Positions 53,948 through 64,000 of a stretch of DNA of 64,000 bases are shown here, one piece after another. Within the stretch, counting starts at the first letter, position 1; each line of letters begins with the position of its first letter. The stretch is from NCBI GenBank assembly GCA_963556145.1, contig OY744473.1, positions 310,001 through 374,000 of the forward strand, in the 5' to 3' direction. Made by a program: the position numbers and the translations under genes. The stretch is from Hygrocybe punicea. Lineage: Eukaryota > Basidiomycota > Agaricomycetes > Agaricales > Hygrophoraceae. The notes below the pieces were generated by a model. That model ran no database searches. It worked only from the letters and a program-made list of their open reading frames with translations, and was not told the origin of the DNA.

Positions 53948-54943
53948 TAGTGTTGCCGAAGTTCAGTTCGGTCTGGTTCTGACCCTTTTTGGCGGAACCG
54001 CGAACTGAACTTCAGGTCCAGTTTGGCACATGGCCAAACCTGACCCGGACGGCGTCGAACTGTCTCTCCGCGTTCGGTCTGGGTTCAGACGCAGTCTGAA
54101 ACCCAGACCGAGGTTGGCTCACCCCGTGAGCTCCGTTCTCCTCATGAATGGCAGGCATGTATCAATTGATACGGCGCTACACTACACGAGGAAGTTGGGC
54201 TGTGGGGGAGCCGTCCGGCGCTGCTGCTGCTGCTGCTGGCCGTCGTGGTTGTCGTTGCCATTGTTGTTGCCGCCACCGGTGGTGGTGGTGTTGCGGCTGT
54301 CCTGCGTTGGATGGCTTGATGCAGCAGCAGCAGCTGCTGCTGTTGCTGTTGCCACTGCCGCTGTCACTGCTGCTGCTGCCGTTGCTGCCGGTGCTGCTGC
54401 TGGCTGTTGCCGTCGTCATTGCCTGGTTACCATTGCCATTGCCATTGCAGTTGCCGCCGCTGGTGGTGGTGGTGGTGGTGGTGGTGTTGCAGCTGTCCCA
54501 CATCCGTTGGCATTGTGATGGGGTTGGGGTTGTGTGCTCGCGATGTGGTTGCAGTCAAGTTTCCTGTCGCAGATAATATTAGTAAAGCTAAGAGAAATTA
54601 CCAGACTTACCGGTGTTCATGAACGCGACATTGAGTCGCATTCATTGGCCTTGCATTGCGGTGTTGGTGAAGAGAACCTACGTGTGATGGTCACATGATA
54701 CTGTTTACCACGAAAAAGTAAGTAAAGAAATATGAAAAACAAATGAAATAAATCCCTTAAAAATATCCGCGTTCGCGGTTTGGACGTGGTTTGGAGCCGT
54801 TCAGGAAATCTGGCAGGCCTCGAAACCTGGAACTGAACCCGCAGTCCGGTTCAGCACTTGGCTGAACTTAGACTGAACCTAGGGTTCGGTTTGGGGTTTG
54901 AACCAGGTTCGGCTAGGTTCAGAACCGAACTACGGCAACACTA
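53948..54943. mobile_element. hAT-type non-autonomous element, 8-bp TSD
   Basis: 996 bp with TSD AATCCTCA/AATCCTCG (53940-53947 and 54944-54951; 7 of 8). It starts TAGTGTTGCCGAAGTTCAG and ends with the inverted TAGTGTTGCCGTAGTTCGG, the same tip as the MITE at 1499-1867. Subterminal GTTCGGT/ACCGAAC motifs recur. The interior has CTG-repeat low-complexity DNA that yields poly-Ala, poly-Leu and poly-Ser frames. Confidence 0.9.
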
Positions 54944-57900
54944 AATCCTCGTCGTCCTCACCATCTTGATCAGACACCTCTGCCTTGCAATCTTCTTCTA
55001 GAGTCTCTGCGGTGTCATCAAGAGGGATGTTGGTGGCTGCAAATGCTGCATCATCAGCAGGCTTGTCGCTGCGTTTGGGAGATTGTCAGAGTAGGGACAT
55101 GCTTAGAATAGGGACTTGCCTTATAACTAACTGTGAGCTATGTGCCTCAGATATGGGCAGAGGTGCTGGGCAAGACCATTTCTTTTTCTTCATCCTCGGC
55201 TTCTTCCATAAAGTTTCCATGGAGGCCTTCTCCGCAGCAGATATCTTGAATGGTTGTTCATATGATGCCCATGCCATCATTGGATGCTTATTCTGAAAAT
55301 GTATTTTCATGTTGTATTTCCAGACAGCGGCATCCTTTGAGGGGCAGAGTGGGCAGAGCACCAGCACATTGCTGCAAGGAGCTGAGTCGGATGATGTTGA
55401 AGCAGACTGGTAGGAAAATTTGACTAGATTGGGACAATGAAACCGAACCAAGTCCACTTGGAGTCCACCACCTGATCCCTTGCCTTTGTGCAAATACAAT
55501 ATACAAGTTGAGTCAGACCGTAAGCAGAAACCACAGATCTCAGTGATGTGACTGACAGTCGGATCAAAGAGTATATGTGCACCGATGTGTTCCAAGACAC
55601 ATTGACCTTGTTTTCTGTCCCACTCGTATGTTGGTCGGCACTTTGGACAAGAATCCAAATCATTGAGTTGTCTATTAGTGACATCTGACTCACAGAGAAA
55701 GGTGGCCCGTCCTAATTCAAATCACAAGTTCAACAATTGTCACAGATTAGCAAAGGCAGATACAGCGCACCTGCAGCCCTATAAGGGAACTCATCTGATT
55801 GAGGGATCACCAGGAGAGAAGCATAGTCACAGTCAGATGGTGCAATTCAAGCATAGAGGGTTGCTGCCAGCAACCGCAACTCATTGCTTGAGAACAGATA
55901 GGTCAGATTCCCTGGGTCCTGAGTAGACAAAGTAGGGTTGATGACTTCAATCAAATGACCAGATGTCTTGTGAATCGACATCAGCTTTCGTGTCCACATC
56001 CAATCCGCCCCAGCTGAATTGGACGATGACTCAACCTCAATGAGTCATAGAACCTGGAATGTGATGGATACACTTTTCTCCACTAAAAGCTCTGGTGAGA
56101 TATGAGGTACCGATTGCAAGTCAAGAGAGATCTTGGTCACTTGAATGATCGCAAGGAAAACTTGATGGTCACATTTGAGCAGAGTGGCCGTGGGCTCATT
56201 GATAAAGAGGTTCGGTCCACTGAAGACTGAGTTGACATCAATAATATTGGGAGATGTGGTAGATGTAACAACAAATCGAGAGAGACCGGCAACACATTTG
56301 AGGCAATCAGTTGACCCCAGATCAGTCTTGTACTTGAAGTATTCTCGAAGGATACGTGCTTTATACACTGGCTTGCTGTTGACTTCTACAAATGGCTTGA
56401 AAGAGATCGTGTTCACCATAGTCTCTTCAATGGTGACTTGATCCTCAAGGTCAAGACCATCGTCGATGCTGGTCAATGCAGGTGGAGCAACCATGATGTC
56501 CTCATTATCAGCATCCTCATCCTCATTATCTAACTCGCCATCACGATGATAGCGGGGACAAGACATCAACACAATTTTCTTGTAGCATTGAAAAGACCTC
56601 ACAAATATTCAGCATCGCCATGGTCTCTTCAATCAACTGGCGTTCCTCATTCCAAGATGTGATTGGGAGACCCTGGGACACACAAACGTCGCCAGTCCAC
56701 GAAGCAGGATTAATGTGATCAGCTTTGGTGGACATGCTGTCATTTTCTTGAAAGGATGGAAGCTTTAAACGCCAAGGACCATGGTCCCACTCTGGATGCT
56801 CTGTCAGGATATTGGAAACTTCCATGATGCTGGATATGTGATTGGACAGTTGCAGAATGTCGGTGTTGGCATCATTGCCAATCATGGTCCGATAGATGCC
56901 AAATGAGACCTCCAGACGATCTGTGCCGAGTAAGATGATCCAGAACTTGCTGTCTGGATGATCAACTTTCGTTTGGCGACGCAAAAGAAGACATTCTTGA
57001 TCATGATCTGGATGTCGGTGTAAAGAATTTTGGGCATGAATTGGGAGCGGCCCAGAGGGGCCATGTATAGAAACATGGCAAGATGAGCGGCGGCACTGAG
57101 GTATGAGAGCTGAGTATAAAGTGAAAGTGAAACCTGTACATATGGAAGTAAGAGAAAGCGAAAAAGCATTCCTAGGGTGCTAAGTGCTTGGCATGCTGTT
57201 GAAAAACCAGGGTAATCAGTTCCATTAGGCAGGCACAGCGACCAGATAGCCTGGAGGAGAATGAATACAAGACCAACATCTTGTTTGTCGGTGGTAATTG
57301 ACTTTATGAATTGGCATACTGTCGGATTGTAGATGCCAGCTGAGAAGGGATGGGGTGATGTGGATGCCATGAACCATGGTTCCCTTATCACAGAGCAAAA
57401 GATTGTGAAGCCTCTTGAATATGTGCTTGTAGTCTTTATCTGCCGTGAGATCGTTGTCGCCTACTAACTTGTTGAAGAGCCTGAGATTGCCGAGCAATGG
57501 ATAGATGTTGGACAAGGGTGGAAGCAGGATCTTGTGGGTTAGTTGAGCAAGGGCGGCCCCACATCTTGATTCGCCATCGGACGCAAGAGATATCAATTGA
57601 GAGCCAGGTATCTTCTCTGCTCTAGTTTTGCAGGCACCGATGACTGTCTCAATCAGCATGGCATGGCAAATTGAGTTCTCTCGTTTGCAAGTGCCTGAGA
57701 TCAGAATTGGTCATGAGCCATATACACGTGTATTGCCTGATAACGATCCGATGGCTGCAATTGTTGCCTGTCGACAGTTAGTAGATGGCTAAACCCCAGC
57801 TCAGCAATGGACATACCTCTGAAGCAAGATGGACTTCATTCTTTCCAATGGCCTCGCAGAGCACTTCCACCTCCTCTAGTGTACAAAACTCAAGACCCAG

Positions 57901-58178
57901 ACTTTGGCCATGTTCCTGACAGATACCTGCAAAGTGATTTGTATGATCATCCCAGCAAGGTTGACGTTCAACTGCAATTTCGTCAAACATCAAGATATAA
58001 GCAGTAGCATCAACCTGGGCAGGTTCTTTGAATGAAGCATCCAGATTGTAGAGGACATCTTTGGCAGTGGGGAATGAGGAACTGGCTTGGAGTGGATGAT
58101 TCGTGGTATGTCGCCTCAGAGTACTCACTCCTGGGTTACCCATGGATCGATGAGCACTCTTGGCTATTCGTGTACTGC

Positions 58179-58330
58179 TGGAGTGGGTCCGAGGCTGCTC
58201 ACACACGAAAGGGGGACAACGGAATCGGATAGGATATTGTAAGATAGACTAAGACTAAGACAGGAAATCCTACATAAGGGATCCAACCGTGAGACCTAAG
58301 TCATGTGATGGACCAGGCACAACTACTCCA
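58179..58330 (-). mobile_element. Solo LTR of the miniature LTR family
   Basis: 152-bp antisense match to the LTR at 23188-23343 (TGGAGTAG...CACTCCA). The flanking tetramers are CTGC (58175-58178) and CCGC (58331-58334), 3 of 4 alike. It interrupts the zinc-finger gene. Confidence 0.9.
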
Positions 58331-59544
58331 CCGCCAAGCTTGAGAAACAGCAAGCTACGCAGCATCTCCTCCTCAGTAAAGTTCTTCGGTTTATACAAAC
58401 CTTGCACTGCCTTATCAACTAACTTCAAGATTCCTTTTACACCAGCTTTGTTGTTCAGCCCTGCCCTCAGCAATGCATCAATATGTTGTATGTTTCCATG
58501 CCCAATTGCCATGATCAGCTTCTTCTGGTCATCCAGCACACTAAGTTTTCCTTTCAATCTTCAAGCTGCGTTCATCTTGCCAACTCTCATGATATCGATT
58601 GCAGCTGCTTTCTGATCAAGAATCTTCCTGAGGCTTGCAAACGGATGGTAAACAAAGGGTGTGCTTTCGTGAATGCCTGTCTCCATTCGGTTGAGGATGC
58701 CAGTCAGATGGCCGTTACTGTGTAAGTCTTTGCATTTCGAACAGCTTGGACAATCACCGACAAGAGAGCACTGACACTCTGTTGATTGAAGGTACAGCTT
58801 GCCGTGATTGATATATACATTCCAAGGTAAGGCGCAATGGTCGTGGATGGCAAATGGATATGCCATATAGGGCATCATGTTAGCGGGAATAGGTATGTAT
58901 GTTCCATGGCATGGTTTGGCACTGACTTGTCCCTGTCCCAGGATTGTGATGTCGTCCAAACCATCAGCAGCATCATGTCCAGGTTCCTTGCCAGGAACAT
59001 CAGCCAGGGAGTCGACATCAATCACTTTGTGTGGAACCTCAGGACTGCTTGGTGTTGGTACACTATCTGGAGCTGCCTGGGCTGGAGGTTGGCTGTCTAA
59101 TGTGGCTTGGACAAGATGTGATGTGGAATTGTGTTGCACCAAGGGTGCAGCTGCCTGCTTTGAGATACCCATATCAAACAAAGTGCATGTCCCAGTTTTC
59201 TTCATATTTTTCTTCACTGACTGCAAGCACTTGGATTTCCCTCGGTGCTGCTCCAAGCTAGCATGACCCCCATACCCCACCATGATCAACTCATGGCATT
59301 CAGGGCACTCGAGCTTTGAGCTGGCATTGAACTTTTCCTGTAACAGCCTGAGTATCAATATGGCAATTAGATGTACAGATTTGTATCAATTATTTACGTG
59401 CCGTTTGGCTTTTTTGATGCATTTTCCAGGCTTGGTGTTATTTTTGAGGTCAAGGGATAGAGAACGAGTCAACAAGTTGTATTTGCTGCCTCCACAGCCT
59501 TATAATGGTGTGCCACCTGTCTAAATAAGGCCAAAATTCTACGC

Positions 59545-59592
59545 TCACCTCGGGTGCTGGGTTCGAATCCCGGTTCCCCCTTGTCTGCAGAT
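59545..59592 (+). repeat. tRNA-derived fragment with B box (SINE-like)
   Basis: GGGTTCGAATCCC at about 59559-59571 is a perfect polymerase III B box with T-stem pairing, followed by CGGTTCCCCCTTGTCTGCAG. No convincing A box or acceptor stem lies upstream at the right distance, so this is not an intact tRNA gene. The 28 bp after the B-box core recur inverted at 52816-52843. Confidence 0.5.
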
Positions 59593-59898
59593 CTCAAAAA
59601 TTATTTGGTTTTCAGTGTGAAATTGTTTTTTTTTTCTGAATACTATAGGGAAAATAACTGCTTTCACGCAAGCAACCTTCACGAACGCCGTTCAAAACCT
59701 CTTATACATTCTGAATGGCCCGCGTCACAGTATGCATCCATGTAGCCGTGTGAACCCGGCAATCTTTGTTTTGACTATTCCAACATATTATAGCAAACCG
59801 CACGCAAATCCACTGGAGGTGCGTCGAGGGTCGATGCCAGTCACAGCAGCCACTGATTTTCAGCTGGTCATTGATAATCTGCTCTACATACCCGTATT

Positions 59899-60150
59899 GT
59901 GCATTGTGCAGGTAAAGCTCCGCGTAAGGAACTAGCAATCAAAGCTGCTAGGGAGCCTTTCTTGGGTCCTGCTCCGAGTCATGACCTCGAGCGCGACGAT
60001 AGCGATTCCGACCTACCGAATGTGGAGAGTTTACAAGATGCCTCTGGTACAGAGTATGTACTATGTCCAATCTTTATCCAACCCGGTGGTTTATGTTTGT
60101 CTGGCAGTACCACGGGCAAGAACGGAGAAACTGCGGTTACAATGACGTAG
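59899..60150 (+). CDS. Short frame with a histone H3 tail-like segment
   Basis: The residues GKAPRKELAIKAARE match histone H3 positions 13-27 (GKAPRKQLATKAARK) at most sites, keeping the equivalents of K14, K18 and K23, with Glu at the K27 position. They start right after a TGCAG acceptor-like site at about 59910, a natural exon boundary. The rest (SHDLERDDSDSDLPNVESLQ) is acidic and not H3. No preceding MARTKQTARKS exon is visible. It could be a captured H3 exon, a pseudogene piece or a gene using an H3-mimic. Confidence 0.4.
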   Translation: MHCAGKAPRKELAIKAAREPFLGPAPSHDLERDDSDSDLPNVESLQDASGTEYVLCPIFIQPGGLCLSGSTTGKNGETAVTMT

Positions 60151-60557
60151 ACCTTCCAGCTCTATTGATGAGAGCTCAAGTGGGTGCAAGTATAACTACC
60201 AGCGGTACGTAGAAAACATATCAGAAGCTGCCAACTTTTGGATGCTCGGTATATTAACAGTCATTTCGGGAACACATTCAAAGGTCTCACCCAAGTTTAC
60301 TTTTGGTGTCATTTCATTCGTCGCTGTCGACAGTTCTGTAACTTTCCATAAGAAACTCATTTCATGAATGGTCCAATAGTGCCTCACGCAAACATGGAAG
60401 TGTACAAAAGTTCCCTCAAGAATCTACTCGGGAACAACAAAAACATCATCCCCATCCTCATGGTACACCAGTGTCGCATCACTCCTGGTAACTGGTTTGT
60501 CAGTGAAATTCAGACTAGGGATGGTATTCGTACCGTCTCTCCGCCCCCTGCCAGATA

Positions 60558-62865
60558 TTTAGAAGAAATTTATGGAAATGACAGTGGCATTACGTACATT
60601 TTCCACCCAACTGACTTGAGCCTTCAATTCAGTGAGGCCCAAGTGCAAGATGATCTTATAATACAGAGTGTAATATGTTCCCCACACGCCCAACTGGGGT
60701 GATAGACCGTTCGCTAGTTCAGATGTGTCCGCCTTGACTGTGCATAACGTTTTGAATGCGGCTGTGACACGGTGAGCCGATCATCCGCAAGTTAGAATTG
60801 TATGATACATGCCTGGTTCATCGCTAATCCATTCTGGATTCTGCGAGTCACCAGCGTAGTAAAGGATATTCTCAGATAGACTGCATAGTTGAAGGCTATC
60901 TGAGCATGTATAATTGTATTCGCGGCTAAACTCCTGAGCATCGGCCACGCGGACTCCCTATACGGCTCATAGTCATCGAATCTCTACCCACAAATTTGCT
61001 TAGAGTGGGCGCACCTTGGGCAGTATTACGTCAAAACACCCATAAAGATATTCGGGTGCAGAATGACCAGCGCGGGAGGTTCTGGCCCTTGCCATATGTT
61101 GGGCATCGTTGGAGTCGAAAGGGATGCAGCAGTCTGCGCCATAAAAAAAGGAGGAAACACGAACCGAGACCATGCGGTCAAGGTAAAATGAGACAGCCCC
61201 ATCTGCAACTGCTTTGTTTCTGGCCGAACTAGATTATCGGACACTGCACTGCGAGAACGTTTGTTATTTGGAGGACTTACACATGATCATCCGGTCGACA
61301 GCATCCAATTTCGCGCTGTTCAAGGTAAGCCTGGAGGTTAGAATAAAGCCAATTACTGGCTGCAAATCCGCCGACAAGGAGTATGGCCTTGACCTCCGTT
61401 AGGACAGCGGCGCTGCAGACACTGATGAAGAACGTACCGACACAGGGTGCTGAGCTGCAACCAATTGCTTCTCGATGGCACCAAAGGTGGCGTGTATGGA
61501 AGGCTCAAAAAACGTAGCCACTATCTCCCTATCTCAAAGCAGTCAACCATGAATGTGGCAAAATAATTTTTACCATACATACCCCGGTAATTTCAGTCGA
61601 CCATTCGCAATTCCGAACTGAGGGTCCTTATCACGACGAGCCCCGAATTTGATGAAACATGGCTCGTCTGGACTTCTAAACAATCGTTTCGTAGTTTTGT
61701 CAAACACCTCAGCGATATCGTTGATCTGTTCAGCAGTTCCATATGAGGATCCTCGAAGCTTGCCTAAGGGCATTAAAGTGTGAGTTAATGGGTAAGTTGA
61801 CGTGGGTGGATGAAACAATTAACCTTTCAAGAACTTCCGTGCTCGCCGAGTGACATAAGTAGATCCTTGAAGAAGGCCTATATAATATTATTCAGACGAG
61901 TGTCTTGTGAATCGATAATTGTGACTCACACTCAGAGGGGGCAATCTCCTCGAAAAGCTGTTCCTCGACGTTCATGCGATAAGCGCTGAGGTCCACGGTT
62001 CCCCCACCGGCGTCGACAATCATAACACCTTTCCCGCTCTGATGGATAGTATGAGCTATGCTTCATCTCCGGACTGATAAGAAACACAAACTTTGACCAA
62101 ATCTGACGCAAATCCGCCACTAAGGCAAAAATGAAGACAAGCCTCTCCTTCCGTTACGAACAGGAGTCGTGAATGACCATCATGGTCGTTGGGAATGAGG
62201 CCACCGGAAACGGCAGCACGTCGCATCTGACTTTGCTGAAGTCCTCTCCAACCATTAGGGTGACTCAGCACAAATTGAGTGTCTTGCGCTAAGGATTGCC
62301 ACAGATCGCCGCCACTTGCGTGTGTTTCCTGGATATATTTTCGAGCGCAACAGTGCAGATATCGCAGGAAATCGCCGAAAACATCCACAACTGTCTTATT
62401 TGGTGGTAGTGGCGGGAGTGAGTCATCGTTAATATCTGGCGTTAGATGCCTTGGACGAAGATGCAGTTTAAACCTGGCGAATGCAGTTAAGCAAGACAAT
62501 TTTCGACCAGTGGAGCAAGAATACCATTCGGCTTTGAACCAGCCTTCGTTCTCCGCATCATCCAAGACTCTTGGCTGCAGTGCCTCCGCCCCGAAAGCGC
62601 GGGCCTCGCCCTGATCATCATAGTAGATGATGGTCGGAATCTTGGAGTTCCCAGCGCTCTCCTGTCCGGGGTACCTGAAATACATTATCAGAACGCAGGC
62701 TTTTCCACTAACGAAGGTCGATTACCGTGTGACGCTGCGTATTTCTGGCACTTCGCCTGGATCCATGATGGTGTATGAAGACCCACTGTAGGTAGTTCCG
62801 ACGTCGAAAGCCAGAACAAGCTTGGGTTTGGAACCATCGTAGGTCTTTCGTTCCTTGACGGACAT
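60558..62865 (-). CDS. Hsp70-like ATPase, spliced
   Basis: Start ATG at 62865. Exon 1 is 62865-62726 and exon 2 is 62674-62092, with further exons to a probable stop at 60558. Exon 1 has the actin/Hsp70 phosphate-1 motif AFDVGTTYSGSSYTI (about residues 20-35). Exon 2 starts RYPGQESAGNSKIPTIIYYD. The third exon has VDAGGGTVDLSAYR, the phosphate-2 loop, and a late piece reads LGLTELKAQVSWVENV. It belongs to the large Hsp70-like family of fungi, in which relatives bind ATP but often lack a classic substrate domain. The frame at 61240-61420 (ATFGAIEKQLVAAQHPVSV) fits, but I could not join all exons cleanly, so a frameshift there is possible. Confidence 0.75.
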
Positions 62866-63735
62866 GATAGGGGAATCTTGTAGAGTTGTTTACAGTTCCC
62901 AGTGATATACACCCGGCGCGTCCACAGTATCGATACGCCGTTAGTGACAGTCAAAGGGAGAACCAAGACGTGTTTACATCGAGGCTGCAACCCTGCGCGT
63001 TTCAGCTATCTGTGAAGGTTTTGAAGAGAAGCCACCTGTTTTGAGCGTGGTCGTAGGAAGGCAGCGCCCAGTCAGCATGTTGAGCGTATCGATATCTCGA
63101 ACCAAGGCCATTTGCTCGGGGTCTGTTAACCCGGTAGCCTTGCATGTTTGCCGGTGTCATGACCATGATGCTGCGATCCGGGCCACACTCGCAGTCCAGT
63201 CGGCAGTGTGCTGCTAGGACTTGGGACTGGAAGTGCAAAAGACACAGGGAAGTTCTTGGTTGGGACACTTCGAGTTACCACTGGGTTTACATTTCGTGCC
63301 GCATTCCTCATGCTCAAATGTCCTTCTTATCCTTACGCTCAAACCCGTCCCCAAACCAGGTATCCGCCTGCGCAGCTCCCCGGCTAGTATGCCCAATTGA
63401 AGCTTCTTGAAGCTGCACGCCTCTAGTGCATTGCTTTCGAACACGCCAGCAAGTCGTGCTATTCATTGGATTATTCAGACTGTTTTCAGTCGCGTTCAAA
63501 ACAGGTCTAGATTCATCTCCTTTAACGGGAGCCACATGTTGATGAGCTGCGCAGGATCCCTGGGTTGGAGTCTTGAGGTGTGCTTGCCTCGGCTCTTCCT
63601 CCGAGCGCCCATTGATGGGGTGTTGTTGACACCTTCACATTCATACGATCATGCCGTTTGAGTTCACTTTCCCACTCGGTGTGTATATCACACTCAGTGG
63701 GCGGAGAACTGCACCAACTCTACGAGATTCTCCTC
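62866..63735. promoter_or_regulatory. Divergent intergenic region between two Hsp70-like genes
   Basis: About 870 bp between the two start codons, which face away from each other. No convincing gene inside. It presumably holds both promoters; I see no clear heat-shock-element array. Confidence 0.45.
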
Positions 63736-64000
63736 ATGTCCGTTAAGGAACGAAAGGCCTACGATGGCACCAAACCCAAGCTTGTTGTGGCCTTCGATGT
63801 CGGAACTACCTACAGTGCGATTTCTTACACAATCCTGACACCAGGCAAAGTGCCAGATATATGTAGTGTGACGAAGTGGGTGAACTCGTCGCAGGAAATA
63901 CAGCATGCCTGACAATGTATCGCAGATATCCTCGTCAGGAGAGCGTAGGGAACTCCAAGATTCCGACCATCATCTACTACGATAATCAGGGCGAGGCCCG
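63736..64000 (+). CDS. Hsp70-like ATPase, 5' part, runs off the window
   Basis: Exon 1 is 63736-63875 (MSVKERKAYDGTKPKLVVAF, then DVGTTYSAISYTI). A 50-nt GT-AG intron follows (63876-63925), then exon 2 from 63926 with YPRQESVGNSKIPTIIYYDN. Exon length, splice phase and sequence mirror the divergent copy at 62865, so the two are paralogues from a local inverted duplication. The gene continues beyond 64000. Confidence 0.85.

Larger units (their letters stand above)
53590..59490 (-). pseudogene. Large multi-exon zinc-finger protein gene of unknown role, broken by insertions
   Basis: Minus-strand gene. The N-terminal exons have TKPGKCIKKAKRH (about 59440-59398) spliced to EKFNASSKLECPECHELIM (59337 on), a C2H2/BED-like finger. 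Next comes a Cys-rich segment with CQCSLVGDCPSCSKCKDLH, then KLSVLDDQKKLIMAIGHGN. The middle has STLRRHTTNHPLQ, ATAYILMFDEIAVERQPCW, SLASDGESRCGAALAQLTHK, KDYKHIFKRLHNLLLC and ILLGTDRLEVSFGI. A CGFC...C2H2-like region follows (55660-55260). The C-terminus has a PHD-like CICG...CQQGCETQW. Breaks are TGA at 58561-58563 (CGA-type), a solo LTR at 58179-58330 and a hAT-type element at 53948-54943. Removing the LTR restores LKLGG-TRIAKSAHRS in frame. I recall this as a family expanded in mushroom-forming fungi; its function is unknown. The combination of DNA-binding fingers and scattered conserved acidic residues would suit a transposase-derived protein, which is inference. Confidence 0.65.

Noticed and set aside
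54030..54576. Ala/Leu-rich frames
   Set aside because: Trinucleotide low-complexity core of a hAT-type element.
59555..59582. Possible intact tRNA gene
   Set aside because: A B box is present but no A box, anticodon arm or acceptor stem could be folded upstream.
1..64000. CRISPR array
   Set aside because: Tandem repeats here have no unique regular spacers, and the sequence is eukaryotic.

Overview
The window looks like a transposon-dense region of a basidiomycete genome, most likely Agaricomycetes. Genes are broken by short (about 50-60 nt) GT-AG introns. The protein families are ones I associate with mushroom-forming fungi: RecQ-like helicase plus DUF6589-like protein, expanded Hsp70-like ATPases, and large zinc-finger families of unknown role. 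Almost everything else is mobile elements nested in one another. There is no prokaryotic organisation.

Layout. 1-931 is an antisense LTR cut by the window edge. 1394-11772 is a hAT transposon with a perfect 8-bp target-site duplication (TSD). It carries its own transposase gene (minus strand) and has been invaded by a 369-bp hAT-type MITE and by a 5.56-kb element (1900-7456). That element has roughly 190-bp terminal inverted repeats (TIRs) and two convergent spliced genes: a RecQ-like helicase and a protein resembling DUF6589. It is the best candidate here for an undescribed mobile system. 11781-14625 holds old repeats and another 8-bp-TSD element. 14626-33384 is a Ty3/Gypsy retrotransposon. 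Its long Gag-protease frame is split by a hAT-type insertion and by a solo LTR that itself contains a miniature LTR element. Its Pol has a premature stop and a deletion, and is followed by an ASCH-like domain and an extra ORF.

33385-36300 has two degenerate host or mobile genes. 36316-38691 is old repeat, Gypsy and LTR debris. 38692-44935 is a very young large non-autonomous LTR element: two 1600-bp LTRs that look identical, TSD AGGTA, and no reverse transcriptase. It inserted into an older antisense LTR of its own family. It shares an accessory ORF with the Gypsy element, and its LTR contains a frame-conserved membrane-peptide reading frame. 44982-46671 is a Helitron protein remnant split by a Harbinger-type MITE and ended by a hAT-type element. 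47600-49440 is minisatellite and low-complexity DNA. 49739-52083 is a second miniature LTR element, 52114-52787 a mariner-type MITE, and 52919-53445 a solo LTR.

53590-59490 is a large multi-exon zinc-finger gene (minus strand) broken by a hAT-type element, a solo LTR and a nonsense codon. 59899-60150 holds a short histone H3 tail-like coding fragment. 60558-64000 carries two divergent Hsp70-like genes, the second running off the window.

Insertion order can be read directly, because deleting each insert plus one TSD copy restores a continuous frame in several cases. Several stops fit C-to-T change at CpG (CGA to TGA), as expected for methylated repeats. All functional statements are by motif recognition only; no searches were run.
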